A DNA stretch of 64,000 bases from Sphingobacteriia bacterium (lineage in GTDB: Bacteria > Bacteroidota > Bacteroidia > Chitinophagales > Chitinophagaceae). The position numbers and the translations under genes were made by a program. The stretch spans positions 1 to 64,000 of the forward strand of contig JAECQP010000006.1 in the NCBI GenBank assembly GCA_015999745.1, read 5' to 3'. This document shows positions 1 to 7,880 of this stretch, in pieces. Each line of letters begins with the position of its first letter. The first letter of the stretch is position 1. Under the pieces are notes generated by a model. The model ran no database searches and was not told where the DNA came from. It saw only the letters and a program-made list of their open reading frames with translations.

Positions 1-2
1 AT

Positions 3-410
3 CTTGCTACACTAAAAATCACTGAGGCAATCAGTATTCTCAGAACGATTGACAAAGAAATAGATAATGTGTTAGCCAACTTCGAAGAGCCCGGGAAAAT
101 TGATTTAGCCAGCTATATGGAAAAGAACTTCATGTTCAATTTGCCTTTGGAAAAGTTTGGCTATCTGACAGGTCGCAGCCTGACGACTTTTAAACGGGAT
201 TTTAGCAAAGCCTTCAACACAACACCACAAAGGTGGCTTACAAAAAAACGGTTGGAATTAGCACACTACCAATTCATTGAAAAGAAAAAGAAACCAATTG
301 ATGTTTGCTATGAAGTCGGTTTTGAAAACCTGTCGCACTTTTCCTATGCCTTTAAAAAGCAATTTGGCTACACACCAACAGCGCTCACAGAACAAAAAGC
401 AGGCCATTGA
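3..410 (+). CDS. AraC-family transcriptional regulator, C-terminal part
   Basis: The frame is open from the first bases of the window, so the 5' end of the gene lies outside it. The visible 135 or so residues hold the AraC/XylS DNA-binding domain. A first helix-turn-helix lies around LEKFGYLTGRSLTTFKRDF. A second, with the family's typical 'VGFENLSHFSYAFKKQFGYTP' type of signature, lies near the C-terminus. The effector or sensor domain is not visible, so the inducer and targets cannot be guessed. The gene converges with the L,D-transpeptidase gene 33 bp downstream. The family call is firm and the specific role unknown. Confidence 0.88.
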   Translation, partial: LATLKITEAISILRTIDKEIDNVLANFEEPGKIDLASYMEKNFMFNLPLEKFGYLTGRSLTTFKRDFSKAFNTTPQRWLTKKRLELAHYQFIEKKKKPIDVCYEVGFENLSHFSYAFKKQFGYTPTALTEQKAGH

Positions 411-443
411 GAAAGTAGTGCCATAATTTGGCAGTACCCGAAA

Positions 444-986
444 CTAACGCCTGATTTCTACCCTTGTACCCACAGGCAGGAGGTTGAAAAGCTCCTGGAT
501 ATACATATTCTTGGTGCTGATGCAACCCTCCGTCCAGTTCCGGTATTGGTCGATGGCATAGTCTTCGTGCGGCCATGTGCCGTGGATGCCAATCTCGCCA
601 CCTATCCTGGCGCTGGCGGGGATCAATCCTGCAGCTTTTCGCTGATTGAATTTTTCAATACTCTCCTGGTTAGGGTAATCAATCATCATAAAGCGGGTCC
701 ATTTCTGGTGCTTTCTTTTTCCGGCAATATGAAAAATGCCTTCAGGGGTTTTACGGTCGCCCTGCATCATTTTATCTCCCAGGTCCGTACTGCCAAAAAC
801 AACAGGATAGGTAGCCATCCATTCTCCTGTGGAATCGTACACTTTTAACGCATACTCGCTCTTGATCACATACACAGAGTAAGTGTCTTTATCAGCCGTA
901 AGGGGATTGATGGTTTTGTGCTTTCTGAACGATGTGGTAATCATTACCCCACCCAACAAAACAATCCAGTAAGCCAGGGTTTTCAT
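444..986 (-). CDS. L,D-transpeptidase (YkuD fold), murein cross-linking type
   Basis: This 180-residue exported protein has an N-terminal hydrophobic segment (about residues 5-20) and a YkuD catalytic domain over the rest. The catalytic signature is visible as IHGTW (His135) and TEGCIS (Cys155), the usual His plus Cys nucleophile spacing. Family members make or edit 3-3 peptidoglycan cross-links, or attach proteins to meso-diaminopimelate, in the periplasm. The residue before Gly-Cys is Glu rather than the more common His or Ser, a variation also known in the family. It is transcribed alone, away from the sigma-factor operon. The exact substrate is not deducible. Confidence 0.85.
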   Translation of the reverse strand: MKTLAYWIVLLGGVMITTSFRKHKTINPLTADKDTYSVYVIKSEYALKVYDSTGEWMATYPVVFGSTDLGDKMMQGDRKTPEGIFHIAGKRKHQKWTRFMMIDYPNQESIEKFNQRKAAGLIPASARIGGEIGIHGTWPHEDYAIDQYRNWTEGCISTKNMYIQELFNLLPVGTRVEIRR

Positions 987-1034
987 GAAAGTTTTTCTTT
1001 ATAAACGGAAAGTAGCAAAAATCATTGTAGTTGG

Positions 1035-1061
1035 CCTGTTAATTATGGGTCCGTTAACAGG
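1035..1061. repeat. Inverted repeat with 8-bp arms upstream of the L,D-transpeptidase gene
   Basis: CCTGTTAA (1035-1042) and TTAACAGG (1054-1061) are perfect inverted arms separated by 11 bp. The repeat lies about 50 bp upstream of the L,D-transpeptidase start and just past the terminator hairpin of the sigma-factor operon. It may be an operator for the L,D-transpeptidase gene. There is no direct evidence beyond symmetry and position. Confidence 0.35.
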
Positions 1062-1065
1062 TATA

Positions 1066-1092
1066 ATAGAAACGCTCCCTGAAAAGGGAGCG
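1066..1092 (-). terminator. Intrinsic terminator of the sigma / anti-sigma / barrel operon
   Basis: The arms CGCTCCCT (1073-1080) and AGGGAGCG (1085-1092) form a perfect 8-bp GC-rich stem around a four-base loop. Read on the minus strand it is followed by TTTCT. It begins about 33 bp after the barrel gene's stop codon, in the right place to end the minus-strand operon. Confidence 0.75.
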
Positions 1093-1124
1093 ACTATTAA
1101 CATGAGAAAAAAGAGACTGCTTAG

Positions 1125-2006
1125 TTACCAGCGGCTAAACCGGATTCCGACTGTATAAGGGAACTGTTCTACGCGGGTAATATCTTTCTGAAATTTATTC
1201 AGGCTGTAAGAACCATACAAACGCACAGGACCGATGCCCATTTCCCCGATGGCTGCAAATCTCCATGGCTCCAGGTTAAAGTCTCCATTGATTTTTTGCT
1301 TGCCACGCTCTGAACTTACCTGCTTGTTGCGGCTGCTTAGTAAGTATCCCGCGCTTACGCCCGCACTAAAGCTGAACCCCTTGCGGCTATTGGGTGTAGT
1401 ATTCACATTCACCATAAAAGGAACGGTAAGGTACCCGGCATAGAGTTTGTTTTTGCTGAAACCAATAGAATCGTTGTAAACATATGGCTGAGGGTCTTTG
1501 CGGTAACTCAGGCGGGTATCATACCTGAAGTTGTACATTTCCAGTCCCAGGCCATATTTCAGGTTCAGTACATGCTTGCTTACATTCAGTTTCTGCATGA
1601 AGAACCAAAGGTTTACATTGGTAGATTTTCCGGTAATCAGGCGATAGCTGTCTGCATTCACCGGGCCATCTGCGGGCCTGAGCGTTCTGAAATAACTACC
1701 GGCCTGCGCATACCCATAATCGGTATTATCGCGCATATTGGCAAATCCCAGATCCAGTATCCACCAGTTGGTGCTGATATTTTTATTCCTTGCCGGGCGG
1801 CGTTCTATTCTCAGCAGCATGTCCAGGTCGAGGTTCTTATTCTTCTTTTTGTAACTGGTTTCATCATCCGTTCCGCCTTTGCTTTTTTTGATGATGATGA
1901 AATTGCCCACTTTAACCGTATCTGTTTTGCTTTCAGTACTATCGGTTTGCGCAAAAGTTGTTCCTGCAGCAAACAAGCATGCTGCCATTGTCAGAATTCT
2001 TTTCAT
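1125..2006 (-). CDS. Outer-membrane beta-barrel protein of an ECF sigma-factor operon
   Basis: This 293-residue protein has a clear signal peptide (cleavage near AGTTFAQ, residue 20). The rest alternates aromatic and polar residues in short strands and ends in aromatic/basic residues (IRFSRW), as outer-membrane barrels do. A linker rich in Lys, Asp and Thr follows the signal peptide. It resembles the PorT-like barrels common in Bacteroidota, but no specific family is certain. It is the last gene after the sigma and anti-sigma genes, 9 bp from the latter, so it is probably a target or sensor of that regulon. Substrate unknown. Confidence 0.6.
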   Translation of the reverse strand: MKRILTMAACLFAAGTTFAQTDSTESKTDTVKVGNFIIIKKSKGGTDDETSYKKKNKNLDLDMLLRIERRPARNKNISTNWWILDLGFANMRDNTDYGYAQAGSYFRTLRPADGPVNADSYRLITGKSTNVNLWFFMQKLNVSKHVLNLKYGLGLEMYNFRYDTRLSYRKDPQPYVYNDSIGFSKNKLYAGYLTVPFMVNVNTTPNSRKGFSFSAGVSAGYLLSSRNKQVSSERGKQKINGDFNLEPWRFAAIGEMGIGPVRLYGSYSLNKFQKDITRVEQFPYTVGIRFSRW

Positions 2007-2015
2007 AAAATTGCT

Positions 2016-3098
2016 TTACTTATTTGTGTCGATTTTATCGTCTTCCTGTCTGGATTTTGAACGGAATATGGTACCCGCTTTTCTAAGGAACCCCCGGAGT
2101 TTATCCCTGTTGATTTCCATAGTACCCACATAAAGACTTTTACTGTTATCATCTGTATCCAATTCTTTATATACGGTTGGTTTGATCAGGTCTGCACGAT
2201 CATTGTCTGCCTCCTGTACCTGGTTAAACATATTTTGTTTTTCTTCACCATCACTCAACGCAGCCGTATTGGTTTCAGCTTGCAGATTTGCCGCATTTAC
2301 GGTTTCGATGCGCTCCGCTGCCTGATTTGCAGGAAGGGTCATTTCACCGGAAGCCGCCATCAACCGGCTGTTATCCGGAACCGGCTCCGTAACTGCATCA
2401 CTTTTTTCAACTGCAGGAATTACTATTGTATTTCTTTTGATCTCCTGTTGCAGGATCACTACTTCAGGAGATTGCTCAATGGTTCCATTGTTCAGCGACA
2501 CGCTGCTATTGTTGTTTACAGCAGATGGTTTACCGGCAGGCATTACAGGCGCATTGGCAGCCAGCGGCGCAGAGGTCTTTTGCACTGCATCCTCTGGAAC
2601 AAGCATCCACACAGAGAATGCGAGACCTGTTAATACTGCTGCAATGGCGACCCTCCGCCACATCATGAAAACAACCGGTCTTTCTTTCTGTTCTTTCCGG
2701 TATAAAACCGATTTATCGGGAAATGCTATCTTCTCCAGGGGAAGTTTGGCTTGCTGAAACAATAAGAACCCGGGTTGCAACTGAGGGTGCTGTAAAACAA
2801 AGAGCTCTGTTTGCTGTTGCGCTGCGGAACTTAACTCCCCATCTACATACAGCATAAAATATTCGGTATAGTTGTTCAGGGAAATTCCGGCGGATTCCTG
2901 TTTCAGCAGACTGGCCTTATCGGGGAAAATCAGCTGTTCATCTGCCGGCAGTTTGGCATCCTGCAATAAAGCCAGTTCTTCGGCGAGATCCGGATTCTCC
3001 GCTACAAAAAGCGCTACAGCTTCCTGTTGGGCTACAGACAGTTCCCCGTCTACCCAGAGCAGAAAATATGTTTCGTAATTATGACGGTTTATTTCCAT
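2016..3098 (-). CDS. Membrane-anchored anti-sigma-factor-like protein with duplicated N-terminal domain
   Basis: This 360-residue protein lies 4 bp after the ECF sigma gene and is probably its anti-sigma partner. A single transmembrane helix (about residues 149-167) separates the cytoplasmic N-terminus from a long, polar, low-complexity periplasmic part. The N-terminal half contains two copies of one roughly 60-residue unit (about residues 8-67 and 77-136), each with NY..YF.L.VDGELS near its start and FPDK near its end. No HxxxCxxC zinc motif is visible, so this is not a classical ZAS domain. The anti-sigma role is inferred from position and topology. Confidence 0.65.
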   Translation of the reverse strand: MEINRHNYETYFLLWVDGELSVAQQEAVALFVAENPDLAEELALLQDAKLPADEQLIFPDKASLLKQESAGISLNNYTEYFMLYVDGELSSAAQQQTELFVLQHPQLQPGFLLFQQAKLPLEKIAFPDKSVLYRKEQKERPVVFMMWRRVAIAAVLTGLAFSVWMLVPEDAVQKTSAPLAANAPVMPAGKPSAVNNNSSVSLNNGTIEQSPEVVILQQEIKRNTIVIPAVEKSDAVTEPVPDNSRLMAASGEMTLPANQAAERIETVNAANLQAETNTAALSDGEEKQNMFNQVQEADNDRADLIKPTVYKELDTDDNSKSLYVGTMEINRDKLRGFLRKAGTIFRSKSRQEDDKIDTNK

Positions 3099-3102
3099 GT
3101 TG

Positions 3103-3588
3103 TTATTGTACGTTTTCGGGGCTTACCAGGTAATTCTTCAATATCACTCTTGCCCTGTGCAGGTATACTTTTACCTGGCTTTCATTCAGTTCCATGATTT
3201 TTCCAATCTCTTCGTAACTATACCCTTCATAATCTTTCAGCATCACCAGGCTTCTTTGAGTTTCATTCAGCCTGTTCAGCGCTTCCATCAGGACTCTACG
3301 CATATTTCCATGCTGCTGGTACTGTATCCTTCCATCTTCCGGAAATTCCTCTTTCAACTGAATCCGCTTGTTTTTCCGGATATGATCGATCATCTGGTTA
3401 TACGCCACCGTAAACAGGTAAGATTTTGACTTAGCTGTTTCCACTGAATCCCTGTTTCTCCATAACTTCTCGAAGGCGGTTTGTACAATATCCCGTGCAT
3501 CCTCTTCATGCCGCAGATTCTTTACGATAAAACGGTAAAGATTATCGGCATATTCATTTACACAATGATTGTACTCGCGTTCGGTCAT
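3103..3588 (-). CDS. RNA polymerase ECF-type sigma factor
   Basis: This 161-residue protein has the standard ECF layout. Region 2 (about residues 10-75) includes EEDARDIVQTAFEKLW, and region 4 (about 105-155) includes a helix-turn-helix in YEEIGKIMELNESQVKVYL. Length and motifs fit the family well. It is the first gene of a three-gene minus-strand operon with a membrane-anchored partner and a beta-barrel, a typical Bacteroidota envelope-signalling arrangement. A short inverted repeat (TTGGT/ACCAA) lies about 40 bp upstream. The start ATG at 3588 gives a full region 2. Confidence 0.9.
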   Translation of the reverse strand: MTEREYNHCVNEYADNLYRFIVKNLRHEEDARDIVQTAFEKLWRNRDSVETAKSKSYLFTVAYNQMIDHIRKNKRIQLKEEFPEDGRIQYQQHGNMRRVLMEALNRLNETQRSLVMLKDYEGYSYEEIGKIMELNESQVKVYLHRARVILKNYLVSPENVQ

Positions 3589-3628
3589 AAACAGTTTCTA
3601 CAGGTCTCCTTAATTGTTTTGTATACTA

Positions 3629-3642
3629 TTGGTACGAACCAA
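3629..3642. promoter_or_regulatory. Short inverted repeat upstream of the ECF sigma gene
   Basis: TTGGT (3629-3633) and ACCAA (3638-3642) are perfect 5-bp arms around ACGA, about 41 bp upstream of the sigma-factor start. Position suggests an operator or part of an autoregulated promoter. The arms are short, so chance is possible. Confidence 0.25.
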
Positions 3643-3683
3643 CGGCTGATATGTTACAAAACTTGCAAAAAAAGTTGATTTTA

Positions 3684-4130
3684 CTAGTAGCCGGCTACTT
3701 TGATCAGGTACAACAGGGATGCCACCACCACTATAAATACGACCAGGGAACCGTAGAAATAGATCCCCCCCCTTCTGGAAACAGCCATCTGGCGTACTTC
3801 CTCCATTTGGGAAAATTCCTGGATAATGCTTAAAAAAGTCTGTTTCCCACCAAAAACAGCGAAACTGATGAGGTAAACAAAAGCCAGTAATATGATGATC
3901 CCTACCCTTCCGGCCAGTTCCCAGTAATGTAATTCGAACAATAAGTCGTAGATGTCGTTTCTCCGGTTATTGACCAGGAAATACATGATAAAGATCCCCG
4001 CAATGCTCAGCACATTGGCAATCCATGCAATGCCGATCATATGCACACCATTGGTCTTTACCTGAATGGCTCTTTTCTGCGCCCGGAGCACAGAATAATC
4101 ATGGCATATGACTGCTTTAAATATGTTCAT
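3684..4130 (-). CDS. Hypothetical membrane protein with three predicted helices
   Basis: This 148-residue protein is not recognised. Hydrophobic helices are visible around MIGIAWIANVLSIAGIFIMY, VGIIILLAFVYLISFAVFG and the C-terminal VVFIVVVASLLYLIKVAGY. The N-terminus and the loop with EFSQMEEVRQMAVSRR are charged. It follows mqnC by 7 bp on the same strand and may be co-transcribed with it. No catalytic or binding motif is evident. Confidence 0.55.
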   Translation of the reverse strand: MNIFKAVICHDYSVLRAQKRAIQVKTNGVHMIGIAWIANVLSIAGIFIMYFLVNNRRNDIYDLLFELHYWELAGRVGIIILLAFVYLISFAVFGGKQTFLSIIQEFSQMEEVRQMAVSRRGGIYFYGSLVVFIVVVASLLYLIKVAGY

Positions 4131-4137
4131 CCGTTAC

Positions 4138-5262
4138 CTAATAAGTAATCATTTGTTCCTGAATGGCTTCCGGGATAGGCCTCCATTCGTACTGCTGGTT
4201 CCTCAACTGAGGTTCAAAACCGGCTTCCCGGATGGCTTCCTGCATAGTCCTGTACGTAAACCTGTGCGGGGCGCCGGCGGCACTCACCACATTTTCCTCA
4301 ATCATGATGCTTCCAAAGTCGTTGGCACCGGCATGCAGGCAGATTTGGGCGGTTTGCTTACCCACTGTTAACCAGCTTGCCTGAATATTCTTGATATTCG
4401 GCAGCATAATCCGGCTGATCGCAATCATACGGATATATTCATCCGGGGTAGTCAGGTTATGAACGCCCCTGATCCTTGTAAGCAGGGTATCTACATCCTG
4501 GAAAGTCCATGGGATAAAAGCCAGGAAACCTTTTGCCTGCTCAGGCTTCATTGCCTGCACTTCCCTGATTCTAACCAGGTGTATAAATCGTTCCTCCAGT
4601 GTTTCCACATGGCCAAACATCATGGTAGCGCTGGTAGTAATATCCAGCTTATGGGCTTCGTGCATTACAGCCAGCCACTCATCAGCGCCGCATTTGCCTT
4701 TGGAAATCAGCCTGCGGACCCTGTCTACGAGAATTTCCGCACCTGCGCCGGGCAATGAATCCAGTCCGGATTCTTTCAGCGCCTTCAGTACATCGTGGTG
4801 GCTCATATTTCCCAGCTTGGCAATATGGGCTACTTCGGGTGGTCCGAGTGCATGCAGCTTAATGGTGGGGTATTCCTGCTTCAGCTGTCGGAATATATTG
4901 GTATAGAAGTCCAGCCCCAGTTCAGGATGATGTCCGCCCTGTAACAGCAACTGGTCTCCACCGTATTTGATGGTTTCTTCAATTTTGGTTCTATACGCCG
5001 GCATTTCAGTGATATACGCTTCCGCGTGTCCGGGGATCCGGTAGAAATTACAAAACTTACAATTGGCTATACACACGTTGGTCGTGTTCACATTCCGGTC
5101 TATCTGCCAGGTTACCTTACCATGAGGCACCTGAATTTTCCGGAGCTCATCTGCGATATGCATCAAATCGGCCAACGGCGCATTTTCAAATAAAAACATC
5201 CCCTCTTCCTTTGTTAAAAATTCAAAGGCAAGGGCTTTTTGGTATAGATCTGCTAATTGCAT
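4138..5262 (-). CDS. mqnC: Dehypoxanthine futalosine cyclase (menaquinone biosynthesis)
   Basis: This radical SAM enzyme converts dehypoxanthine futalosine to cyclic dehypoxanthine futalosine in the futalosine route to menaquinone, in the cytoplasm. The cluster-binding motif CIANCKFC (Cys64, Cys68, Cys71) is present. It is followed by the family's LLQGGHHPELGLDFY and LHALGPPEV segments and by LPGAGAEIL. At 374 residues it is full length. It fits the menaquinol-fed respiratory genes elsewhere in the window. A good -7 box lies 20 bp upstream, divergent from the protease promoter. The other mqn genes are not in the window. Confidence 0.93.
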   Translation of the reverse strand: MQLADLYQKALAFEFLTKEEGMFLFENAPLADLMHIADELRKIQVPHGKVTWQIDRNVNTTNVCIANCKFCNFYRIPGHAEAYITEMPAYRTKIEETIKYGGDQLLLQGGHHPELGLDFYTNIFRQLKQEYPTIKLHALGPPEVAHIAKLGNMSHHDVLKALKESGLDSLPGAGAEILVDRVRRLISKGKCGADEWLAVMHEAHKLDITTSATMMFGHVETLEERFIHLVRIREVQAMKPEQAKGFLAFIPWTFQDVDTLLTRIRGVHNLTTPDEYIRMIAISRIMLPNIKNIQASWLTVGKQTAQICLHAGANDFGSIMIEENVVSAAGAPHRFTYRTMQEAIREAGFEPQLRNQQYEWRPIPEAIQEQMITY

Positions 5263-5281
5263 AATAATAGTATAAACGGTA

Positions 5282-5289
5282 CAAAGGTA
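5282..5289 (-). promoter_or_regulatory. -7 promoter element of mqnC
   Basis: Read on the minus strand these bases are TACCTTTG, an exact match to the Bacteroidota -7 consensus TAnnTTTG. They lie 20 bp upstream of the mqnC start. No convincing -33 TTTG was found at the usual spacing. Confidence 0.5.
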
Positions 5290-5335
5290 ATGTTGTTCGG
5301 CCTGAACTCATGCATCCTTCTCCTATTTTGCCCTG

Positions 5336-5343
5336 TATATTTG
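5336..5343 (+). promoter_or_regulatory. -7 promoter element of the PDZ protease gene
   Basis: TATATTTG matches the Bacteroidota -7 consensus TAnnTTTG and lies 32 bp upstream of the protease ATG. Together with the mqnC element it marks a compact divergent promoter region. Confidence 0.5.
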
Positions 5344-5375
5344 CAGACCCGGTTATTCTTTCTTAAATTTCGTAT

Positions 5376-6566
5376 ATGCTGCGCCGTTTGCTCCTGGCTA
5401 TTGGCCTATTTTCAGGCTTTACCGGATTTTCCCAGGAGGAATTTATTGCCCCGGAATGCCGGCTGATCACGCGCATCCCGTTTTACCAACTGTCGGGGGG
5501 AATTATCATTGTAAAAGCGCAACTGGATCAGTTCCCCGACTCCCTGAACTTTGTATTCGACACCGGCAGCGGGGGTATTTCCCTCGATTCTGCCACTACC
5601 GCCGGGCTAAACCTCTCCCTGTCTAAAAGCGAAAAAACCATCCGGGGGATCGCGGGGATCAAGAATGTGGAATTTGCTGAGAATCACCGGCTCAATTTTG
5701 TTGGCCTCAGTTCGGAGAACCTCGATTTTCATATCAACGATTATGAACTCCTGACCAGTGTTTACGGGGTCAAGATTGACGGCATCATCGGATACAGTTT
5801 CATCCGCAGATATGTGATCAGGATCGATTATGACGTAAATATGCTGGAAATATATACGCCGGGTACTTTCAGGTATCCAAGGGGAGGCTACCTCCTACGC
5901 CCGGGTTTTACCACTTTACCCAGACAACTGACCATGCTCGAGGACAGCCGGAAGGTAAACACGAGGCTCATCTTTGATACGGGAGCCGGGCTCTGCTTCC
6001 TGCTTTCCAGGGATTTTACAGAAGACAGCAGCTTGTTCAAAATCAAAAAGAAATTTTACCCTACCCAGGCAGAAGGGCTGGGGGGCAAAAAAAAGATGGA
6101 ACTTACCGTGATAAAATCGGTTAAAATAGGCCCTTTCAGGTTCAGGAATGTACCCGTACATGTTTTTGACGACAACTATAATATCACATCGTACCCCACG
6201 CTGGGCGGCATTATGGGCAATGATCTGCTTAGAAGGTTCAACCTAATACTCAACTACCCCCAGCAGACCATCCATATTAAGCCGAATAAGCATTACAGTG
6301 AACTTTTCGATTACAGCTATACGGGGCTGGGTATTTACCTGATTGACGGTGAAATTAAAGTAATTGATATCATCAAAGATTCCCCCGGAGATAAGGCCGG
6401 GTTCAAAAACGGAGACATCATTTTTGCCGTGGAAAGCAATTTTTCCAAAAATATCCAGGCCTATAAAAACCTGTTCCAGAATGCCATCGGAAAAATAAAA
6501 GTAGTGATATTCCGCAACCAGGCGCCCATGGTCCTAACGCTGGATGTAAAAGATATCCGCAGATAG
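5376..6566 (+). CDS. Retropepsin-like aspartyl protease with C-terminal PDZ domain
   Basis: This 396-residue exported protein has a signal peptide ending near GFSQ (residue 20). It carries two retropepsin-like lobes: the first has FDTGSGG (Asp62) and the second FDTGAG (around residue 200). Each is followed by a hydrophobic-hydrophobic-glycine segment of the IIGYS / IMGND type. Residues about 320-390 form a PDZ domain, recognisable by GLGIYLIDGEIKVIDI followed by SPGDKAGFKNGDII. The layout is that of the Bacteroidota periplasmic aspartyl protease plus PDZ family. The physiological substrate is unknown. It precedes the M16 peptidase genes by about 60 bp on the same strand, which may make a protease operon. 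Confidence 0.85.
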   Translation: MLRRLLLAIGLFSGFTGFSQEEFIAPECRLITRIPFYQLSGGIIIVKAQLDQFPDSLNFVFDTGSGGISLDSATTAGLNLSLSKSEKTIRGIAGIKNVEFAENHRLNFVGLSSENLDFHINDYELLTSVYGVKIDGIIGYSFIRRYVIRIDYDVNMLEIYTPGTFRYPRGGYLLRPGFTTLPRQLTMLEDSRKVNTRLIFDTGAGLCFLLSRDFTEDSSLFKIKKKFYPTQAEGLGGKKKMELTVIKSVKIGPFRFRNVPVHVFDDNYNITSYPTLGGIMGNDLLRRFNLILNYPQQTIHIKPNKHYSELFDYSYTGLGIYLIDGEIKVIDIIKDSPGDKAGFKNGDIIFAVESNFSKNIQAYKNLFQNAIGKIKVVIFRNQAPMVLTLDVKDIRR

Positions 6567-6627
6567 CAGGCTGCCGTTTTCACCATATATACTCTCAATG
6601 AACTATTTTGCGAGCTGATTTGTGAAT

Positions 6628-7863
6628 ATGATACTATACAACAGGTTTATTTTAGACAATGGTTTAACGGTTTTGGTGCACGAAGACAATGCCACCCCAA
6701 TGGCAGTGGTGAATGTTCTATATGATGTGGGCGCCCGCGACGAGAACCCGGAGAAAACAGGATTCGCGCATTTATTCGAGCACCTGATGTTTGGAGGCAG
6801 TATCAACATACCGGATTACGATGAACCGCTTCAGCGGGCCGGTGGAGACAACAATGCTTATACAACCAACGACCTCACCAACTATTATTGCCAGCTTCCG
6901 GCACAGAATATTGAAACAGCCTTCTGGCTTGAAAGCGACCGGATGCTGAGCCTGGCATTCAGTGAAAAGAGCCTGGCGGTGCAGCGCAAAGTGGTCTGCG
7001 AAGAATTCAAGGAACATTATCTCAATAAACCTTACGGTGATATCTGGCACAAAATGCGTGAGCTGGCCTATAAGGTACACCCATATAAGTGGATGACGAT
7101 TGGCCGGGAACTGAGTCATGTGGAAAATGCGCGGATCGATGATGTAAAGGCTTTTTTCTTTAAGCATTATCGCCCGGTAAATGCCATCCTGGTGGTAGCA
7201 GGCAATGTAAAAACAGACAACATCAAACGCCTTGCGGAAAAATGGTTCGGCCCAATTCCAATGGGAGAGAAATATATACGAAACCTGCCCCAGGAACCCG
7301 TTCAGCAGGAAGCGCGCAAACTGAGTGTTGAAGCAGCGGTGCCGCTGGATGCTTTTATCAAAACCTGGCATATGGATGCAAGGCTCGAAAAAGGGTACTA
7401 TGTAGCCGATCTCATAACAGAGATCCTGGGTGGCGGTGGTTCTTCCCGGCTATACCAATCGCTGGTGAAAGAACAAAAACTGTTCTCCAACCTCGACTGT
7501 TATCATTTCGGGACCATGGATGCCGGCCTCATTACCATTGAGGGTAAGCTGGTAAAAGGCACCAGTATGGAACAGGCGGAAAGCGCTATTTCGGCAGAAT
7601 TGGAGAAAATTCAGCAAACACCTATCGGAGAATCAGAGCTCATTAAAGTGAAGAACAAAACAGAAAGCGTCATCGCATTTGAAGATATGAGTGTAATGAG
7701 CAGGGCCAATAGCCTGGCGATGTACGAGTTAATGGGAGATGCCGCTTTAATGAATACGGAACTCAATAAATACCGGAACATTACTACAGAAGACATGACT
7801 TCATACAGTCAGCAGATTTTCCGTGAATCCAACAGCAATACAATATATTATCACGCCAGGTAA
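6628..7863 (+). CDS. M16-family zinc peptidase (active subunit)
   Basis: This insulinase-family metallopeptidase of 411 residues carries the inverted zinc motif HLFEH (His48, Glu51, His52), with the distal glutamate region at CEEFKEHY. The ATG at 6628 was chosen over the in-frame GTG at 6622. No signal peptide is evident. The next gene encodes a paralogue lacking the zinc motif, the usual pairing in which an active and an inactive M16 subunit form a heterodimer. Substrates are probably short peptides, but nothing in the sequence defines them. Confidence 0.9.
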   Translation: MILYNRFILDNGLTVLVHEDNATPMAVVNVLYDVGARDENPEKTGFAHLFEHLMFGGSINIPDYDEPLQRAGGDNNAYTTNDLTNYYCQLPAQNIETAFWLESDRMLSLAFSEKSLAVQRKVVCEEFKEHYLNKPYGDIWHKMRELAYKVHPYKWMTIGRELSHVENARIDDVKAFFFKHYRPVNAILVVAGNVKTDNIKRLAEKWFGPIPMGEKYIRNLPQEPVQQEARKLSVEAAVPLDAFIKTWHMDARLEKGYYVADLITEILGGGGSSRLYQSLVKEQKLFSNLDCYHFGTMDAGLITIEGKLVKGTSMEQAESAISAELEKIQQTPIGESELIKVKNKTESVIAFEDMSVMSRANSLAMYELMGDAALMNTELNKYRNITTEDMTSYSQQIFRESNSNTIYYHAR

Positions 7864-7880
7864 CAGATCAAACAAAAGCA

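Noticed and set aside
415..437. Hairpin TGCCA/TGGCA between the AraC and L,D-transpeptidase genes
   Set aside because: The stem is only five base pairs and has no T-run. It could occur by chance between convergent genes.
6772..7371. 199-codon minus-strand frame inside the M16 peptidase gene
   Set aside because: The M16 gene carries HxxEH and is full length. The antisense translation has no recognisable domain.
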